From Fibrisoma limi BUZ 3 (GTDB taxonomy: Bacteria; Bacteroidota; Bacteroidia; Cytophagales; Spirosomataceae), in the NCBI RefSeq assembly GCF_000296815.2, contig NZ_CAIT01000006.1, positions 1,804,777-1,868,776 on the forward strand: a stretch of 64,000 nucleotides of DNA. Direction: 5' to 3'. Shown here piece by piece: positions 54,360 to 63,731 of the stretch (positions are counted from its first letter, which is position 1; every line of letters begins with the position of its first letter). The notes beneath the pieces were generated by a model. The model was not told the origin of the DNA. It did no database searches and saw nothing but the letters and a program-made list of their open reading frames with translations. The translations under genes and the position numbers were made by a program.

Positions 54360-56051
54360 TTAATGCGTCATTGTGGTTTGTTGCACGCGTTGCAGGGTGC
54401 CCCCTCGATTGTTTGTCAGTGTAAGGTCAGTGTCTTCCCCCTGAAGAATGGTCGTGTTACCGCCTTTGAAGATATTGCCTTCGATCAGCAGATCGCTGCC
54501 ATGTGGGAACAATTCAATGACCCCTTTCGCTTCGGGACCCGTTACAAACACATTGTCTCGCAGGATCACCGGCCCGTAGCGACCATTGGGCTCATACGTC
54601 GTAAAATACATTTCCGAATAGCTCTCCCAATCGCCCGTTTTGAATGAGCGCCGACCGCGCCAGGGGTCACGTTCGCATTTGGTCGTGTTATTAATAAAAA
54701 TATTCCCCTGAATAATCAGGTTTTTAGGCTGGTTGATCCAGCTCCCCCGGCCACCGCCCCGGAACGTATTGCCGATCACGGTCACGTCCTCGTTGGATCG
54801 TTCGATACTAATGACCCGTGACCCATTGGTCCCATCGACCGTATTACCGGTGATAGTCGAATTTTTGCAGTATTCGGCCAGAAAGAATGCCCCCATTCTG
54901 GCCCCCAGGATTTGATTATTGGCAAATAGATTATTCTGGCTGCTGTGAATATGCATCGCATCACCCAAAGCCGAGATTTTACACCCTTGAACGCGGGTAT
55001 TCCGGCAACCCATTAAATCGATGCACCCTTTGCCGGGGCCTGCGCCCACGGGCGCGTACAGGTAAGCGTAGGCTTCGTGCAGGTTGTAGATCAGCGAGAT
55101 ACGCTCTTCCACATTCTGATCGAAGCGGATTGGTTTACCGCCCGGCTGACCGCTGATTTTCAGATAGTCCGGGCCAGACTCGACCACAAAGTACTGTTTC
55201 CCACGGACCAGATTACCCGGCAGATTTTTCCCGAAGAAACAAAGAGCCTGTTGGGGCGCATCGGACGAACTAACCGGAATCGTACGAGTCTGATTGTTGA
55301 GGAATACTTTATCCTGACCCGCTTTTAGTTGAACGCCCTCCCGAATCAGATCATTGCGGAAATACCGGCGGGCCATCGCCTGATCGGCCGCCGTGTACAT
55401 CTCCGGGAAAACGATGATTTGCCACAACATACCGTAATCCCACATGAACTTCCCGGTATTGAGAAACGTGCAGTTCTCAACGGTAACGTTTGTGGCGAAA
55501 TTGAGCACCTCCCGGTGTTGCGAATCTTTATGAACGCCCAGCACCGTGACCACGGCTCCCGCTATTTTTTCGGAGCTGATGTCCCGAAACAGCAATTGGT
55601 CTGTGCGTCCCTGCGGAGACGTCCGAATGACAAACACACGGGTGTTGACGTTAGGCTCCCAGGTGTTAGGCGGACTGCGATGGTCAAAACAATAGCCCTG
55701 AAAATACCCACCAAACCACGAAAAGTGCTCAACATCGGTGCCCGAGAACAGCACAATCCGGGCTTTGTCGCCAAGCTGTTTGGGTAAATAAAACTGGGCT
55801 CCATAGGCCATCACGACAGTGTTGGAAGGAATCTGGATGGAATCGACCCCGCTTAGGTAATACGTGCCCGCCGGTATGGTGACGGTGCCGCCCTTTGCTT
55901 TTTTTACGTCCGCAAAGAGTCGCTTAAAGGCCGGGGTATCGTCGGTTTTTCCATCCCCGTTGGGTTTGTAAGTACTCAGGGTAAAGGACTGCGCCAGGGC
56001 CGTCACAATGGCCATCTGAAAGCATATAACCAGAAAAAGTGATTTCTGCAT
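54360..56051 (-). CDS. secreted right-handed beta-helix (pectate lyase-like) protein
   Basis: A 563-residue protein with a signal peptide (MQKSLFLVICFQMAIVTALAQS). The N-terminal Pectate_lyase_3-type start is FTLSTYKPNGDGKTDDTPAFKRLFADVKKAKGGTVTIPAGTYYL. Coils of a right-handed beta-helix follow, with repeated N-x-F/I turns (SQNNLFANNQILGARMGAFFLAEYCKNSTITGNTVDG; NLIIQGNIFINNT; GNIFKGGNTTILQG). Proteins of this type cleave or bind uronate-containing or other complex glycans outside the cell. Catalytic residues are not obvious, so the substrate and activity are open. It ends 21 bases before the start of the broken DUF1080 gene, which suggests one former operon. Confidence 0.85.
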   Translation of the reverse strand: MQKSLFLVICFQMAIVTALAQSFTLSTYKPNGDGKTDDTPAFKRLFADVKKAKGGTVTIPAGTYYLSGVDSIQIPSNTVVMAYGAQFYLPKQLGDKARIVLFSGTDVEHFSWFGGYFQGYCFDHRSPPNTWEPNVNTRVFVIRTSPQGRTDQLLFRDISSEKIAGAVVTVLGVHKDSQHREVLNFATNVTVENCTFLNTGKFMWDYGMLWQIIVFPEMYTAADQAMARRYFRNDLIREGVQLKAGQDKVFLNNQTRTIPVSSSDAPQQALCFFGKNLPGNLVRGKQYFVVESGPDYLKISGQPGGKPIRFDQNVEERISLIYNLHEAYAYLYAPVGAGPGKGCIDLMGCRNTRVQGCKISALGDAMHIHSSQNNLFANNQILGARMGAFFLAEYCKNSTITGNTVDGTNGSRVISIERSNEDVTVIGNTFRGGGRGSWINQPKNLIIQGNIFINNTTKCERDPWRGRRSFKTGDWESYSEMYFTTYEPNGRYGPVILRDNVFVTGPEAKGVIELFPHGSDLLIEGNIFKGGNTTILQGEDTDLTLTNNRGGTLQRVQQTTMTH

Positions 56052-56093
56052 AAGGTTAACTTAGGACAAGGTGACTTTATCAGCCAATGTAAG

Positions 56094-56906
56094 CTATGGC
56101 CTTTTAAGCGTACGCTCAAAAAAATCGAGCAGGACAGGCAATGACTTCCTGACCATCATAAAATCATGATTTTCATCCCATTCAACATACTGATGTGGAA
56201 TCCTCAGTTGCTGAAGGCGACGATGAAAGTGGTGGTTCATGGTATGATCAAACGCCTTTTTCCCGGCAATCAGCAGTATTTGTTTACCAGCCAGCTTTTC
56301 AGCTCTATTCAGGCAATTCACCCCAGCCCAAGCCGTCGTATCCATCCCGAAAACCGCCGAAACCGGATAGTTTTTAGCCTTTGGTAAACGTGGGTTGGGG
56401 AAATCTACCAAACCAATGGTTGTGGCCACGGCACTCACCTGATGCGGATACGTTTCGGCAAAATGCATAGCCCCAAATCCCCCCATGCTCCACCCAGCTA
56501 TTCCTGTTTGCTTACCCGAACGATAGACCGGATAGGTTTGGCGAATATGGGCCAGCAATTCCACGAGCATGGATTGATACTGACTGGTTGGGTTAGTTCG
56601 ACTATCCAGATACCACCCACGTTCGCCATTCGGAAACACGACGGCTATCTTTCGATTAATCAGGTTTCGCCGACACGCTTCATCGGAAATAATCGTCTGA
56701 TACGTACGTCCATCGCCGTGAAGGATAAATAATACCGGAAAACTGTCTTGCGGCACAGCGTTAAGGCTGGGTAGATAGATGGCATAAGGCACTTCACGGC
56801 CCAACGCATGACAATAAAACTGATGCTCCTCAATGGACGGAGGTTTGCGTCTCGCTTGCTCAACATGGGCTGCCGCCACAGGCCACTTACCGGCTCCCCA
56901 AGCCAC
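56094..56906 (-). CDS. alpha/beta hydrolase (esterase), 5' end probably lost
   Basis: About 270 residues if read from a GTG at 56906. The esterase domain begins only near residue 24 (IEEHQFYCHALGREVPYAIYLP) and has FILHGDGRTYQT (oxyanion), GIAGWSMGGFGAMHFAETYP (Ser) and WDENHDFMMV (His). That is the set of the secreted tributyrin-esterase/PHB-depolymerase group. Such proteins normally have a signal peptide, but here the preceding residues (AWGAGKWPVAAAHVEQARRK) are not one, and no ATG is available. Directly upstream lies a fucosidase fragment. I take the gene as 5'-truncated by rearrangement, although the catalytic core is intact. Confidence 0.65.
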   Translation of the reverse strand: MAWGAGKWPVAAAHVEQARRKPPSIEEHQFYCHALGREVPYAIYLPSLNAVPQDSFPVLFILHGDGRTYQTIISDEACRRNLINRKIAVVFPNGERGWYLDSRTNPTSQYQSMLVELLAHIRQTYPVYRSGKQTGIAGWSMGGFGAMHFAETYPHQVSAVATTIGLVDFPNPRLPKAKNYPVSAVFGMDTTAWAGVNCLNRAEKLAGKQILLIAGKKAFDHTMNHHFHRRLQQLRIPHQYVEWDENHDFMMVRKSLPVLLDFFERTLKRP

Positions 56907-56924
56907 CTCATCGGAAATGAACAG

Positions 56925-57203
56925 AGCCAGTTATTCGGATTATAATGGGTTGGATTGAATCGTTTGTAAAGGGTATCGTATTCGGAAGCCGGGATACTAC
57001 CGTGTGGGTTCAGGGAGCTTTTGCGGGCATGAGAATGTGACTCGGGCGTACCGAGCCCAGCCGATGGCCCCCAATGAACAAACAAACCAACCCGTCTGGC
57101 GCCAGGCAGCATACGCTTTTTGCGGATCTCTGGGCGCTGCTGACTGCGCCAGCAACTGCCCGGTGAATAGAAGGCAGAATGCAATAAGGTAGCGCTTTCT
57201 CAT
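56925..57203 (-). pseudogene. GH29 alpha-L-fucosidase 5' remnant
   Basis: It starts with a signal peptide (MRKRYLIAFCLLFTGQLLAQ) and AWRQTGWFV. After an extra TTTG-type tetranucleotide (near 57075-57088, sequence AACAAACAAACC on the plus strand) the frame shifts and continues as VHWGPSAG, ESHSHARKSSLNPHGSIPASEYDTLYKRFNPTHYNPNNW. That is the N-terminal region of GH29 fucosidases (F-x-H-W-G ... IP-x-x-E-Y). Homology stops after NPNNW near 56925, where the esterase frame takes over. About 85 percent of the enzyme is missing. Confidence 0.7.
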
Positions 57204-57329
57204 GGTTACGGTGCTATTTTTGGAGAAAGGCGATATTCTCTCCGATACTTAAACCCGAGTCAATTTAATAGGGGGTGGATACTGGGCATTCCACTATTGC
57301 TCGTGTTGCGGAGTCGAGAAAAGTGCCGT

Positions 57330-58808
57330 TTACGTCAGAATCCCCTTCACCACTTTCCCCGACACATCCGTCAGCCGAAACCGCCTGCCCTGCACTTTGT
57401 AGGTCAGTTGCTCGTGGTCAACACCCAGCAGATGCAGCAGCGTCGCCTGAAAGTCGTGGACGTGGACAGGGTCACGGACAATGTTGTAGCTAAAATCGTC
57501 GGTTTGCCCGTAGGTGAAGCCCGCCTTGACACCCGCACCCGCCATCCACATCGTAAAGCAGCGCGGATGGTGGTCGCGGCCGTAGTTGGTGGTCGTCAGT
57601 GTTCCCTGGGAATACACTGTCCGGCCAAATTCGCCCCCCCAGACCACCAGCGTATCGTCCAAAAGTCCCCGGCGTTTCAGATCAACGATGAGCGCAGCCG
57701 ACGCCTGATCTACCTGCTGGCACTGATTCTTCATTCCTTTGGGCAATGACCCGTGATGGTCCCACCCCTGGTGATAGAGCTGCACAAAGCGAACGTCTTT
57801 TTCCAGCAGCTTCCGAGCCAACAGGCAATTGGCCGCAAACGAGCCTTTGTCCCGGCTGTCAGGGCCATATAGGTCAAACACCTCGTCGGGTTCACCACGC
57901 GTATCCATCACCTCGGGCACCGATGTCTGCATCCGGTACGCCATTTCGTACTGCGAAATCCGGGCGCTGACTTCCGGGTCGCCCCAGCTTTCATTCTGAA
58001 GCTGATTCAGTTGTGTCAGATAATCCAGCATGGCCTTGCGGTCGGCACCATCGTAGCCGTCGGGGTTGTTCAGAAACAGGACCGGGTCTTTGCCCGACCG
58101 AAACTGAACGCCTTGATACTCCGACGGCAAAAAGCCATTGCCCCAAAGCCGGGCGTAAAGCGGTTGATCTTTAGCCGCATTTTTCGACACCAGCACAATG
58201 AACGCGGGTAGGTTCTGATTCTCGGAGCCCAGCCCGTAACTCACCCACGAGCCGATGGACGGGCGACCGGGCAACTGATGCCCCGTCTGAAAAAACGTGA
58301 TGGCCGGGTCGTGGTTAATTTGCTCAGTATACAGCGATTTGACGATACAAAGCTCATCGACCACCTGCGCCGTGTAGGGCAACAACTCACTCACCCAGGT
58401 TTTACTCTTACCGTGCTGCGCGAACCGGTACAGCGAAGGCGCAATGGGCAGAGCCGCCTGATTGGCACTCATACCCGTCAGACGCTGCCCCTGCCGAACC
58501 GAATCGGGCAGGCCTTTGCCTAGCATGGCCATCAGTTTCGGTTTATAATCAAAGGTTTCGAACTGCGATGGTCCACCCGCCATGAACAGGTAAACCACCC
58601 GTTTGGCGCGGGGGGCAATCCGTTCTCGAACACGTTCCAGAAGCTTTTCGGGAGCGGCAGTTGCCGAGGTTCCCAGCAAACTGCTCAGGGCCAGCGCCCC
58701 CAGTCCCGAGGCTGTCCGCAGGAGAAAATTACGTCGGTCAAGCCCATTGTTCAGTGCTTCCAGATCCGGGATTTGGGGCCGTCCGGGTTCGTCGTGATGC
58801 GGTGTCAT
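57330..58808 (-). CDS. DUF1501 protein (sulfatase-like fold)
   Basis: A 492-residue protein. Its N-terminus carries a twin-arginine-like signal (LDRRNFLLRTASGLGALALSSLL), which points to export in a folded state. DUF1501 features are RVVYLFMAGGPSQFETFDYKPKL, INHDPAITFFQTGHQLPGRPSIGSWVSYGLG, QLYHQGWDHHG and VVWGGEFGRTVYS...GRDHHPRCFTMWMAGAGVKAG. The fold resembles alkaline phosphatases and sulfatases, but the activity is not known. It is the last gene of a three-gene operon, 6 bases after the DUF1553 gene, a pairing that is standard in Planctomycetes and also found in Cytophagales. Confidence 0.9.
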   Translation of the reverse strand: MTPHHDEPGRPQIPDLEALNNGLDRRNFLLRTASGLGALALSSLLGTSATAAPEKLLERVRERIAPRAKRVVYLFMAGGPSQFETFDYKPKLMAMLGKGLPDSVRQGQRLTGMSANQAALPIAPSLYRFAQHGKSKTWVSELLPYTAQVVDELCIVKSLYTEQINHDPAITFFQTGHQLPGRPSIGSWVSYGLGSENQNLPAFIVLVSKNAAKDQPLYARLWGNGFLPSEYQGVQFRSGKDPVLFLNNPDGYDGADRKAMLDYLTQLNQLQNESWGDPEVSARISQYEMAYRMQTSVPEVMDTRGEPDEVFDLYGPDSRDKGSFAANCLLARKLLEKDVRFVQLYHQGWDHHGSLPKGMKNQCQQVDQASAALIVDLKRRGLLDDTLVVWGGEFGRTVYSQGTLTTTNYGRDHHPRCFTMWMAGAGVKAGFTYGQTDDFSYNIVRDPVHVHDFQATLLHLLGVDHEQLTYKVQGRRFRLTDVSGKVVKGILT

Positions 58809-58814
58809 GGGTGA

Positions 58815-61800
58815 TTAGCGTTTGGTTAACGTGGCATCTGAATTCATAATCGTACTGGCCACCACGGCATGGGCCGCAACCAGTGCCGGGTCGAGGGTGG
58901 CATCCGGTTTGCGCAATCCGGCGTTCAACCAGCCAGCGGCTTTCGCCGTATTAGCTTTAAATTTCTCGTATTCAACCTGGTGCAGCCTGACCAGCAATGC
59001 CAGTTCCCGGTCGGGTGGCGTGCGGCTTGTCAACCGCCGATAGGCATCCCGTATGGCACTTCGTGTATCCGGTTGCCGGGCCATTTGTTCGCCCAGTACG
59101 CGGGCGGCTTCTACAAACGTTGGGTCGTTGAGGGTTACCAGTGCCTGTAATGGCGTTGAGGTCCGTTGCCGACGCACGATACAACTGCTGCGGGCGGGCG
59201 CATCGAAGGTAGCTAAGGTCGGGTTGGGCACCGACCGTTTGACAATGATGTATAGACTCCGACGATAAATGGCGTCCGTTGAATCGGGTTTGTAGGTCAT
59301 GCTGTTGATTTCCCACAATCCTTCGGGCTGATAGGGCTTGATGCTTTTCCCTCCGATTGCCGGATTGAGTAGGCCACTGGCCAGCAGCGCATTATCCCGA
59401 ATCATCTCGGCGCTCAGCCGCAGGGTAGGGCCGCGAGCTAGCAATCGGTTCTCGGGGTCTCGCTCCCGTAAGGTCGCGCTCGTGCGAGAATCCTGCCGAT
59501 AAGTAACCGACATCACCATCCGCTTTACCAGTCGTTTTACATCCCAGTCCAACTCCTGCTGGAAGGTAACGGCCAGCCAGTCGAGTAATTCCGGGTGGCT
59601 GGGGGCCTCGCCCTGATTGCCGAAGTCTTCAGCCGTTTTGACGAGCCCCGTCCCAAAGATGGTTTGCCAATAGCGGTTCACGGCCACCCGGGCGGTGAGT
59701 GGGTTTCGTTCATCGGTCAGCCATTGGGCGAGCCCGAGCCGGTTTTTAGGCAGGTTAGCCGGAAAGGGTAAGATACTGCCGGGCGTGTTGGGAGACACCA
59801 CCGGGCCTGGCATATCGTATTGGCCGCGCTGTAACAGGTGCGTTGTTTTGGGCGTAGGCATTTCCTGCATGACCATGATTTCGGCAATGTGCCGGGTGGA
59901 GTCGCTCAGGGCCGTCCGGCGTTTGCGTAACTCGAGCCGGGCAGCCGTTACGTCGGCATCTTCCACCGACGCGTAGTAGGCGCTTAGCATCTCCTTTTCG
60001 GCTGCTGTCAGTTCGTGGGAGGCTTTACTGGCCAGAGATGCCCAGCCTGCTTTACCAGCCAGTATCCGAATTTCAAACGGGGTCAGGGTCCGGTTATAGA
60101 CCACCACATCATCCACTTTTCCCCCTTTAAAGCCCAGGCCCCGCCACCAGCCGCCGATTTGCAGGGCGGGTTCTTTTTTGTCGTAGAAAATGATGTCTTT
60201 GTATAACTGATCCACTACCGTTTCCAGCGGAAGCTCGGCCCCATTGAGGTAGAGCCGCAAGCCATTGGCTTTAGACGAACCGTCGTAGGTCATGGTCAGT
60301 TGCACCCAGGTTTCGCGCGGGATAGTCGCCGAACTTTGTCGGGTAATGGCGTTGGCAGGTGCCGTGTGGGCCAGACTCACTTCCAGGCGGTTGCCTTTCA
60401 ACATCAGGTGATACCCTTTGAAATTATACAACCGCTCCGCATTGCCTTTATGAAAAATGACCCCCTCTTTGAAGTTTTTCGGAAACCAGGCCCATAAGCC
60501 CACCGTGAAGGGCTCCGACTGCCGAAATACGCCTACACCATTCAGGTCAGCGTAGGCGTCGCCATCGAGCGTGAGAACCTGCCCGCGGGCTATTTTTTCA
60601 AACACGGGTTTGGTCCCTTCGCCCGCGTCGCGTTTCATGCTGCCTTTCTGCTTCGGTTCTACGCTGTTCCGTAACGAATCCTCAAAGGAAAAATAGCCCT
60701 GTAAACCGGCTTGTGGCATCGTCTGCCCGGCCAATTGCTGGTAGGCTTTCGAGCCAATCCAGGTTTCGGCGGCTGGCTTAGCTTTTTCAAGCGCCTGGCT
60801 GAGCGTCTGTTCCTGCTCGGTAACGGCCGACTTCATGAAGCGTAGCAGTGCTTCCTGCTTTTCGGTCGGCAATAGCAGTGTGGGCGTGGGCAAGTCGTCG
60901 TTCCAGGAAATCTGACCGGCCTCCCGGACGTTGTTGAAAAAGCTGAAAAGCTCGTAATAGTTTTTCTGCGAAATGGGATCGTACTTATGATCGTGGCAGC
61001 GGGCACAACCCAGCGAGATCGCCAGAAACGCATCGCCCAGGGTGTTGGTGCGGTCCATCACATATTCTGTCTGAAACTCCTCTTCCACAATGCCCCCTTC
61101 CATATTTTGCTGATGCAGCCGGTTAAAGGCCGTGGCAATGAGCCTGTCGCGGGTGGTCGGGCCATCGTCAGTACTTTTCATCAGATCACCCGCCAGTTGC
61201 TGGTGAATAAAGGTGCGGTAGGGCATGTTCTGGTTAAACGCCCGGATGACCCAGTCGCGGTAGGGCGACATATCGCGCAGCCGGTCAACGGTGTAGCCGT
61301 GTGAGTCGGCAAAGCGGGCCAGGTCGAGCCAGTCGGTAGCCATTTTCTCTCCGTAATGGGGCGATGCCAGCAGCCGATCCACCTGTTTTTCGTAAGCATC
61401 AGGGCTCTGGTCGGCCAGAAACGCGTCGAGTTCGGCCGGGGTTGGGGGTAGGCCCGTCAGGTCGAGCGACAACCGACGCAACAGCAGGTCTTTGGGCGCT
61501 TCCGGCGATGGGCTCAGTCCTTCCTGCTTCAATCGGCTTAGCACAAAGTGGTCAATTTCGTTAACCGGCATGAATACCCCTGTGGGTTCACTAACTGGAA
61601 CTGGCTTTTTCTCTGGCCTCACAAAGGCCCAGTGGGGTTTGTACACGGCTCCGTCTTTAATCCACTTAAGCAGGGTTGCCTTTTCCGTTGCCGTCAGGGT
61701 CAGGTGCGAGGCCGGCGTGGGCATCAGGTAATCTGGATCACTTGACAGGACTCGTAGCACTACTTCGCTTTTGGCCCAGTTACCAGGTTTAATCGCCACT

Positions 61801-62096
61801 TTGCCGGGGTTTTCGGGCAATGGGCCATAGGCAGCCTGGGCTACATCGAGCCGAAGACCCGCCTTTTGCTTGGCCTTATCGGGGCCATGACAGGCAAAAC
61901 ATTTGTCGGACAGGATGGGCTTAACGTGCAGGTTGTAATCGAGCTGAGCCGGTAATTTCTCGTAGGCCGCTGCCACCTCGGCCGGGAGTCGAACGCCATC
62001 AGCCGGACGCTTTACGCCATCTCCTCCGGTAGGTAATAGCCATCCCCCAAACGGCAAACAGGCCGTAGTCAGAAAAAAAAGGACGTTTCGTAGCAT
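58815..62096 (-). CDS. PSCyt1-DUF1549-LamG-DUF1553 protein
   Basis: A 1093-residue exported protein (signal MLRNVLFFLTTACLPFGGWLL). It has a cytochrome-c-like PSCyt1 domain with the heme motif CFACHGPDK (about 68-76) and a possible Met ligand in DYLMPTPASH. A DUF1549 domain follows (NEIDHFVLSRLKQEGLSPSPEAPKDLLLRRLSLDLTGLPPTPAELD), with CARCHDHKYDPI as a second CxxCH motif. A LamG/concanavalin-like insert (about 470-690; DGDAYADLNGVGVFRQSEPFTVGLW) comes next. A DUF1553 domain (NPLTARVAVNRYWQTIFGTGLVKTAEDFGNQGEAPSHPELLDWLA) ends the protein. The family is thought to belong to electron-coupled polymer processing but is unproven. It lies 3 bases from the upstream cytochrome gene and 6 from DUF1501. 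Confidence 0.92.
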   Translation of the reverse strand: MLRNVLFFLTTACLPFGGWLLPTGGDGVKRPADGVRLPAEVAAAYEKLPAQLDYNLHVKPILSDKCFACHGPDKAKQKAGLRLDVAQAAYGPLPENPGKVAIKPGNWAKSEVVLRVLSSDPDYLMPTPASHLTLTATEKATLLKWIKDGAVYKPHWAFVRPEKKPVPVSEPTGVFMPVNEIDHFVLSRLKQEGLSPSPEAPKDLLLRRLSLDLTGLPPTPAELDAFLADQSPDAYEKQVDRLLASPHYGEKMATDWLDLARFADSHGYTVDRLRDMSPYRDWVIRAFNQNMPYRTFIHQQLAGDLMKSTDDGPTTRDRLIATAFNRLHQQNMEGGIVEEEFQTEYVMDRTNTLGDAFLAISLGCARCHDHKYDPISQKNYYELFSFFNNVREAGQISWNDDLPTPTLLLPTEKQEALLRFMKSAVTEQEQTLSQALEKAKPAAETWIGSKAYQQLAGQTMPQAGLQGYFSFEDSLRNSVEPKQKGSMKRDAGEGTKPVFEKIARGQVLTLDGDAYADLNGVGVFRQSEPFTVGLWAWFPKNFKEGVIFHKGNAERLYNFKGYHLMLKGNRLEVSLAHTAPANAITRQSSATIPRETWVQLTMTYDGSSKANGLRLYLNGAELPLETVVDQLYKDIIFYDKKEPALQIGGWWRGLGFKGGKVDDVVVYNRTLTPFEIRILAGKAGWASLASKASHELTAAEKEMLSAYYASVEDADVTAARLELRKRRTALSDSTRHIAEIMVMQEMPTPKTTHLLQRGQYDMPGPVVSPNTPGSILPFPANLPKNRLGLAQWLTDERNPLTARVAVNRYWQTIFGTGLVKTAEDFGNQGEAPSHPELLDWLAVTFQQELDWDVKRLVKRMVMSVTYRQDSRTSATLRERDPENRLLARGPTLRLSAEMIRDNALLASGLLNPAIGGKSIKPYQPEGLWEINSMTYKPDSTDAIYRRSLYIIVKRSVPNPTLATFDAPARSSCIVRRQRTSTPLQALVTLNDPTFVEAARVLGEQMARQPDTRSAIRDAYRRLTSRTPPDRELALLVRLHQVEYEKFKANTAKAAGWLNAGLRKPDATLDPALVAAHAVVASTIMNSDATLTKR

Positions 62097-62099
62097 ACC

Positions 62100-63575
62100 T
62101 CAGATCGTTTTATTGGAATCGGGACGAGTCGGGCGACTCAGTTGCCCCGTGCCGGTTTCGATTTTCAGATTGGGTAGGGCTTTTTGCAGCCGTTGAATGC
62201 CTTCGGGCGTTGTTTGGGTTTGCCACAGATAAACCACTTTCAGGCTTGGGCAACGGGCCAGGACCTCCAGCCCTTCGTCGCTCACCGCCGTTCCGTACAG
62301 GTTCAACTGCTCCAGATTGGGTAGGGATGTCAACGTCCGTAGACCCGCATCAGTCAGCCGGGTATGGTCGAGGGCAAGCCGGGTGAGCGAGGTCATTGAC
62401 GCCAGTTCTGGTAGATCCTCATCCCCTACCGGCTGACCGCTCAGCCGCAGGTGCATGAGCTGCCCACCCAGTTTCGACAGCTGGGTCAGTTGTTGCCGGT
62501 TATAGGCTTTGACATTGATAAAATTGGCCGACAGGTAGTTCGTCTCCGCAAGCTTCACCAGCGAAATCTGTTCCCCTTTCAGGGCAGCCACCGTAGTAGG
62601 GTCGGATGCCGCAACGGGTTTGGCCAGCAGGGTCGATTCTACCGTTGCCGGAGCGGATTCCGTCGATGGTACAACCACCCGGGCCGAATCGGAGGACAAC
62701 GGCAAGAGCTGCGGGGGTAGCCCCACCCTTTCGGCAGCCAGGGTATTCGTTTCGGCCGGTTGAATGACCTCTACTTCCTCTTTAAACGAAGCCCCTTTCT
62801 GTATCCAGCGATAAATAACCGCAACCTGATTGGGCGTGAGCTGAAGTTTACCCTTTGGGGGCATATGCCGCTCGTCGTCTTCGGGCAGCACCAGGTAGGT
62901 GTAGAGCTTGCTCTTCTGAGGATTACCCGGTGACAGCACCGCACCGTGTTTGCCCCCCTTTTTGATAAACGCTTCCGAGTCGAGCCGAAGCCCCCCTTTT
63001 TTCTTGGTGGCCGAGTGGCAGTTGTAACAACTCGCTTTCAGAATAGGAACCACTTCATCGCGGTACATAAACGTCCGGCGTATGAGCGGTTGATTGCCCT
63101 TGTTTACCGAATCAGCTTGCCCATTGACAGCCACAACCGATGCCGAAAGGGGCGTTGTGGATGGCTGTTCGGCCAGGGGTGTAGTGCCGGGAAACAGGTA
63201 ATCTTCCCCATGCGTCAGGTTTCCGCCGTAGTGCCCGGCTACACTCAGCAGCACGGCCGTCGTCAGGGCCAGCGGCCAGCGGTAGTTTTTGAGCCAGTAG
63301 GTAAGCCCAGCCAGGGCAGCGGTAGCCAGCCCCGTCCATTGATGCCTGGACACCATGTCGGCGTCGTACTCTCCCGACTGAGCCAGTAGCCAGCCCGCTC
63401 CACAAGCCAGTACGGCCGACAAGGCACCCAGTCCCCAGGCGAACGAAACGGCGGTTTCCACATCCGTTTTTTTCCTGCGACCCACTACCATGAGCCCCAG
63501 CCCAAACAGCAGAATACCGATGGGCAGATGCACCAGCAGCGGGTGAAGGCGTCCTAATAGCTCAGTCGTACTCAT
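62100..63575 (-). CDS. DUF2231-cytochrome c-LRR membrane protein
   Basis: A 491-residue protein. The N-terminal four-helix membrane domain (about 1-130) begins LGRLHPLLVHLPIGILLFGL, the signature of DUF2231. A linker leads to a cytochrome-c-like domain with the heme motif SCYNCHSATKKKGGLRLD (about 180-200) and the axial-Met loop RHMPPKGKLQLTPNQV. The C-terminal third (about 330-480) has leucine-rich repeats (LTRLALDHTRLTDAGLRTLTSLPNLEQLNLYGTAVSDEGL). It is the first gene of the operon with the DUF1553 and DUF1501 genes and probably passes electrons to or from the heme of the next protein. A promoter match lies upstream. Confidence 0.9.
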   Translation of the reverse strand: MSTTELLGRLHPLLVHLPIGILLFGLGLMVVGRRKKTDVETAVSFAWGLGALSAVLACGAGWLLAQSGEYDADMVSRHQWTGLATAALAGLTYWLKNYRWPLALTTAVLLSVAGHYGGNLTHGEDYLFPGTTPLAEQPSTTPLSASVVAVNGQADSVNKGNQPLIRRTFMYRDEVVPILKASCYNCHSATKKKGGLRLDSEAFIKKGGKHGAVLSPGNPQKSKLYTYLVLPEDDERHMPPKGKLQLTPNQVAVIYRWIQKGASFKEEVEVIQPAETNTLAAERVGLPPQLLPLSSDSARVVVPSTESAPATVESTLLAKPVAASDPTTVAALKGEQISLVKLAETNYLSANFINVKAYNRQQLTQLSKLGGQLMHLRLSGQPVGDEDLPELASMTSLTRLALDHTRLTDAGLRTLTSLPNLEQLNLYGTAVSDEGLEVLARCPSLKVVYLWQTQTTPEGIQRLQKALPNLKIETGTGQLSRPTRPDSNKTI

Positions 63576-63614
63576 GGACAGGCGTAATTGTCGGATTTAA
63601 GGATTTTATTGATA

Positions 63615-63645
63615 CAAAAATAGAAGTCTCATTGGGCTAAGAAAA
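63615..63645 (-). promoter_or_regulatory. Bacteroidota-type promoter for the cytochrome/DUF1553 operon
   Basis: On the minus strand TATTTTTG (63615-63622) matches the TAnnTTTG element, and TTTT (63642-63645) lies 19 bases upstream in the TTTG position (one mismatch). The start codon at 63575 is 40 bases downstream. A second TATTTTTG on the plus strand at 63661-63668 may serve the divergent regulator, but I found no -33 element for it. Confidence 0.55.
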
Positions 63646-63731
63646 TGAATGCAGTAGACTTATTTTTGTACAAATCCGACTTTGAGCTTCGCTCCTTTCG
63701 AGCGAGCTACCACCATTCTCTCGTCATACAG

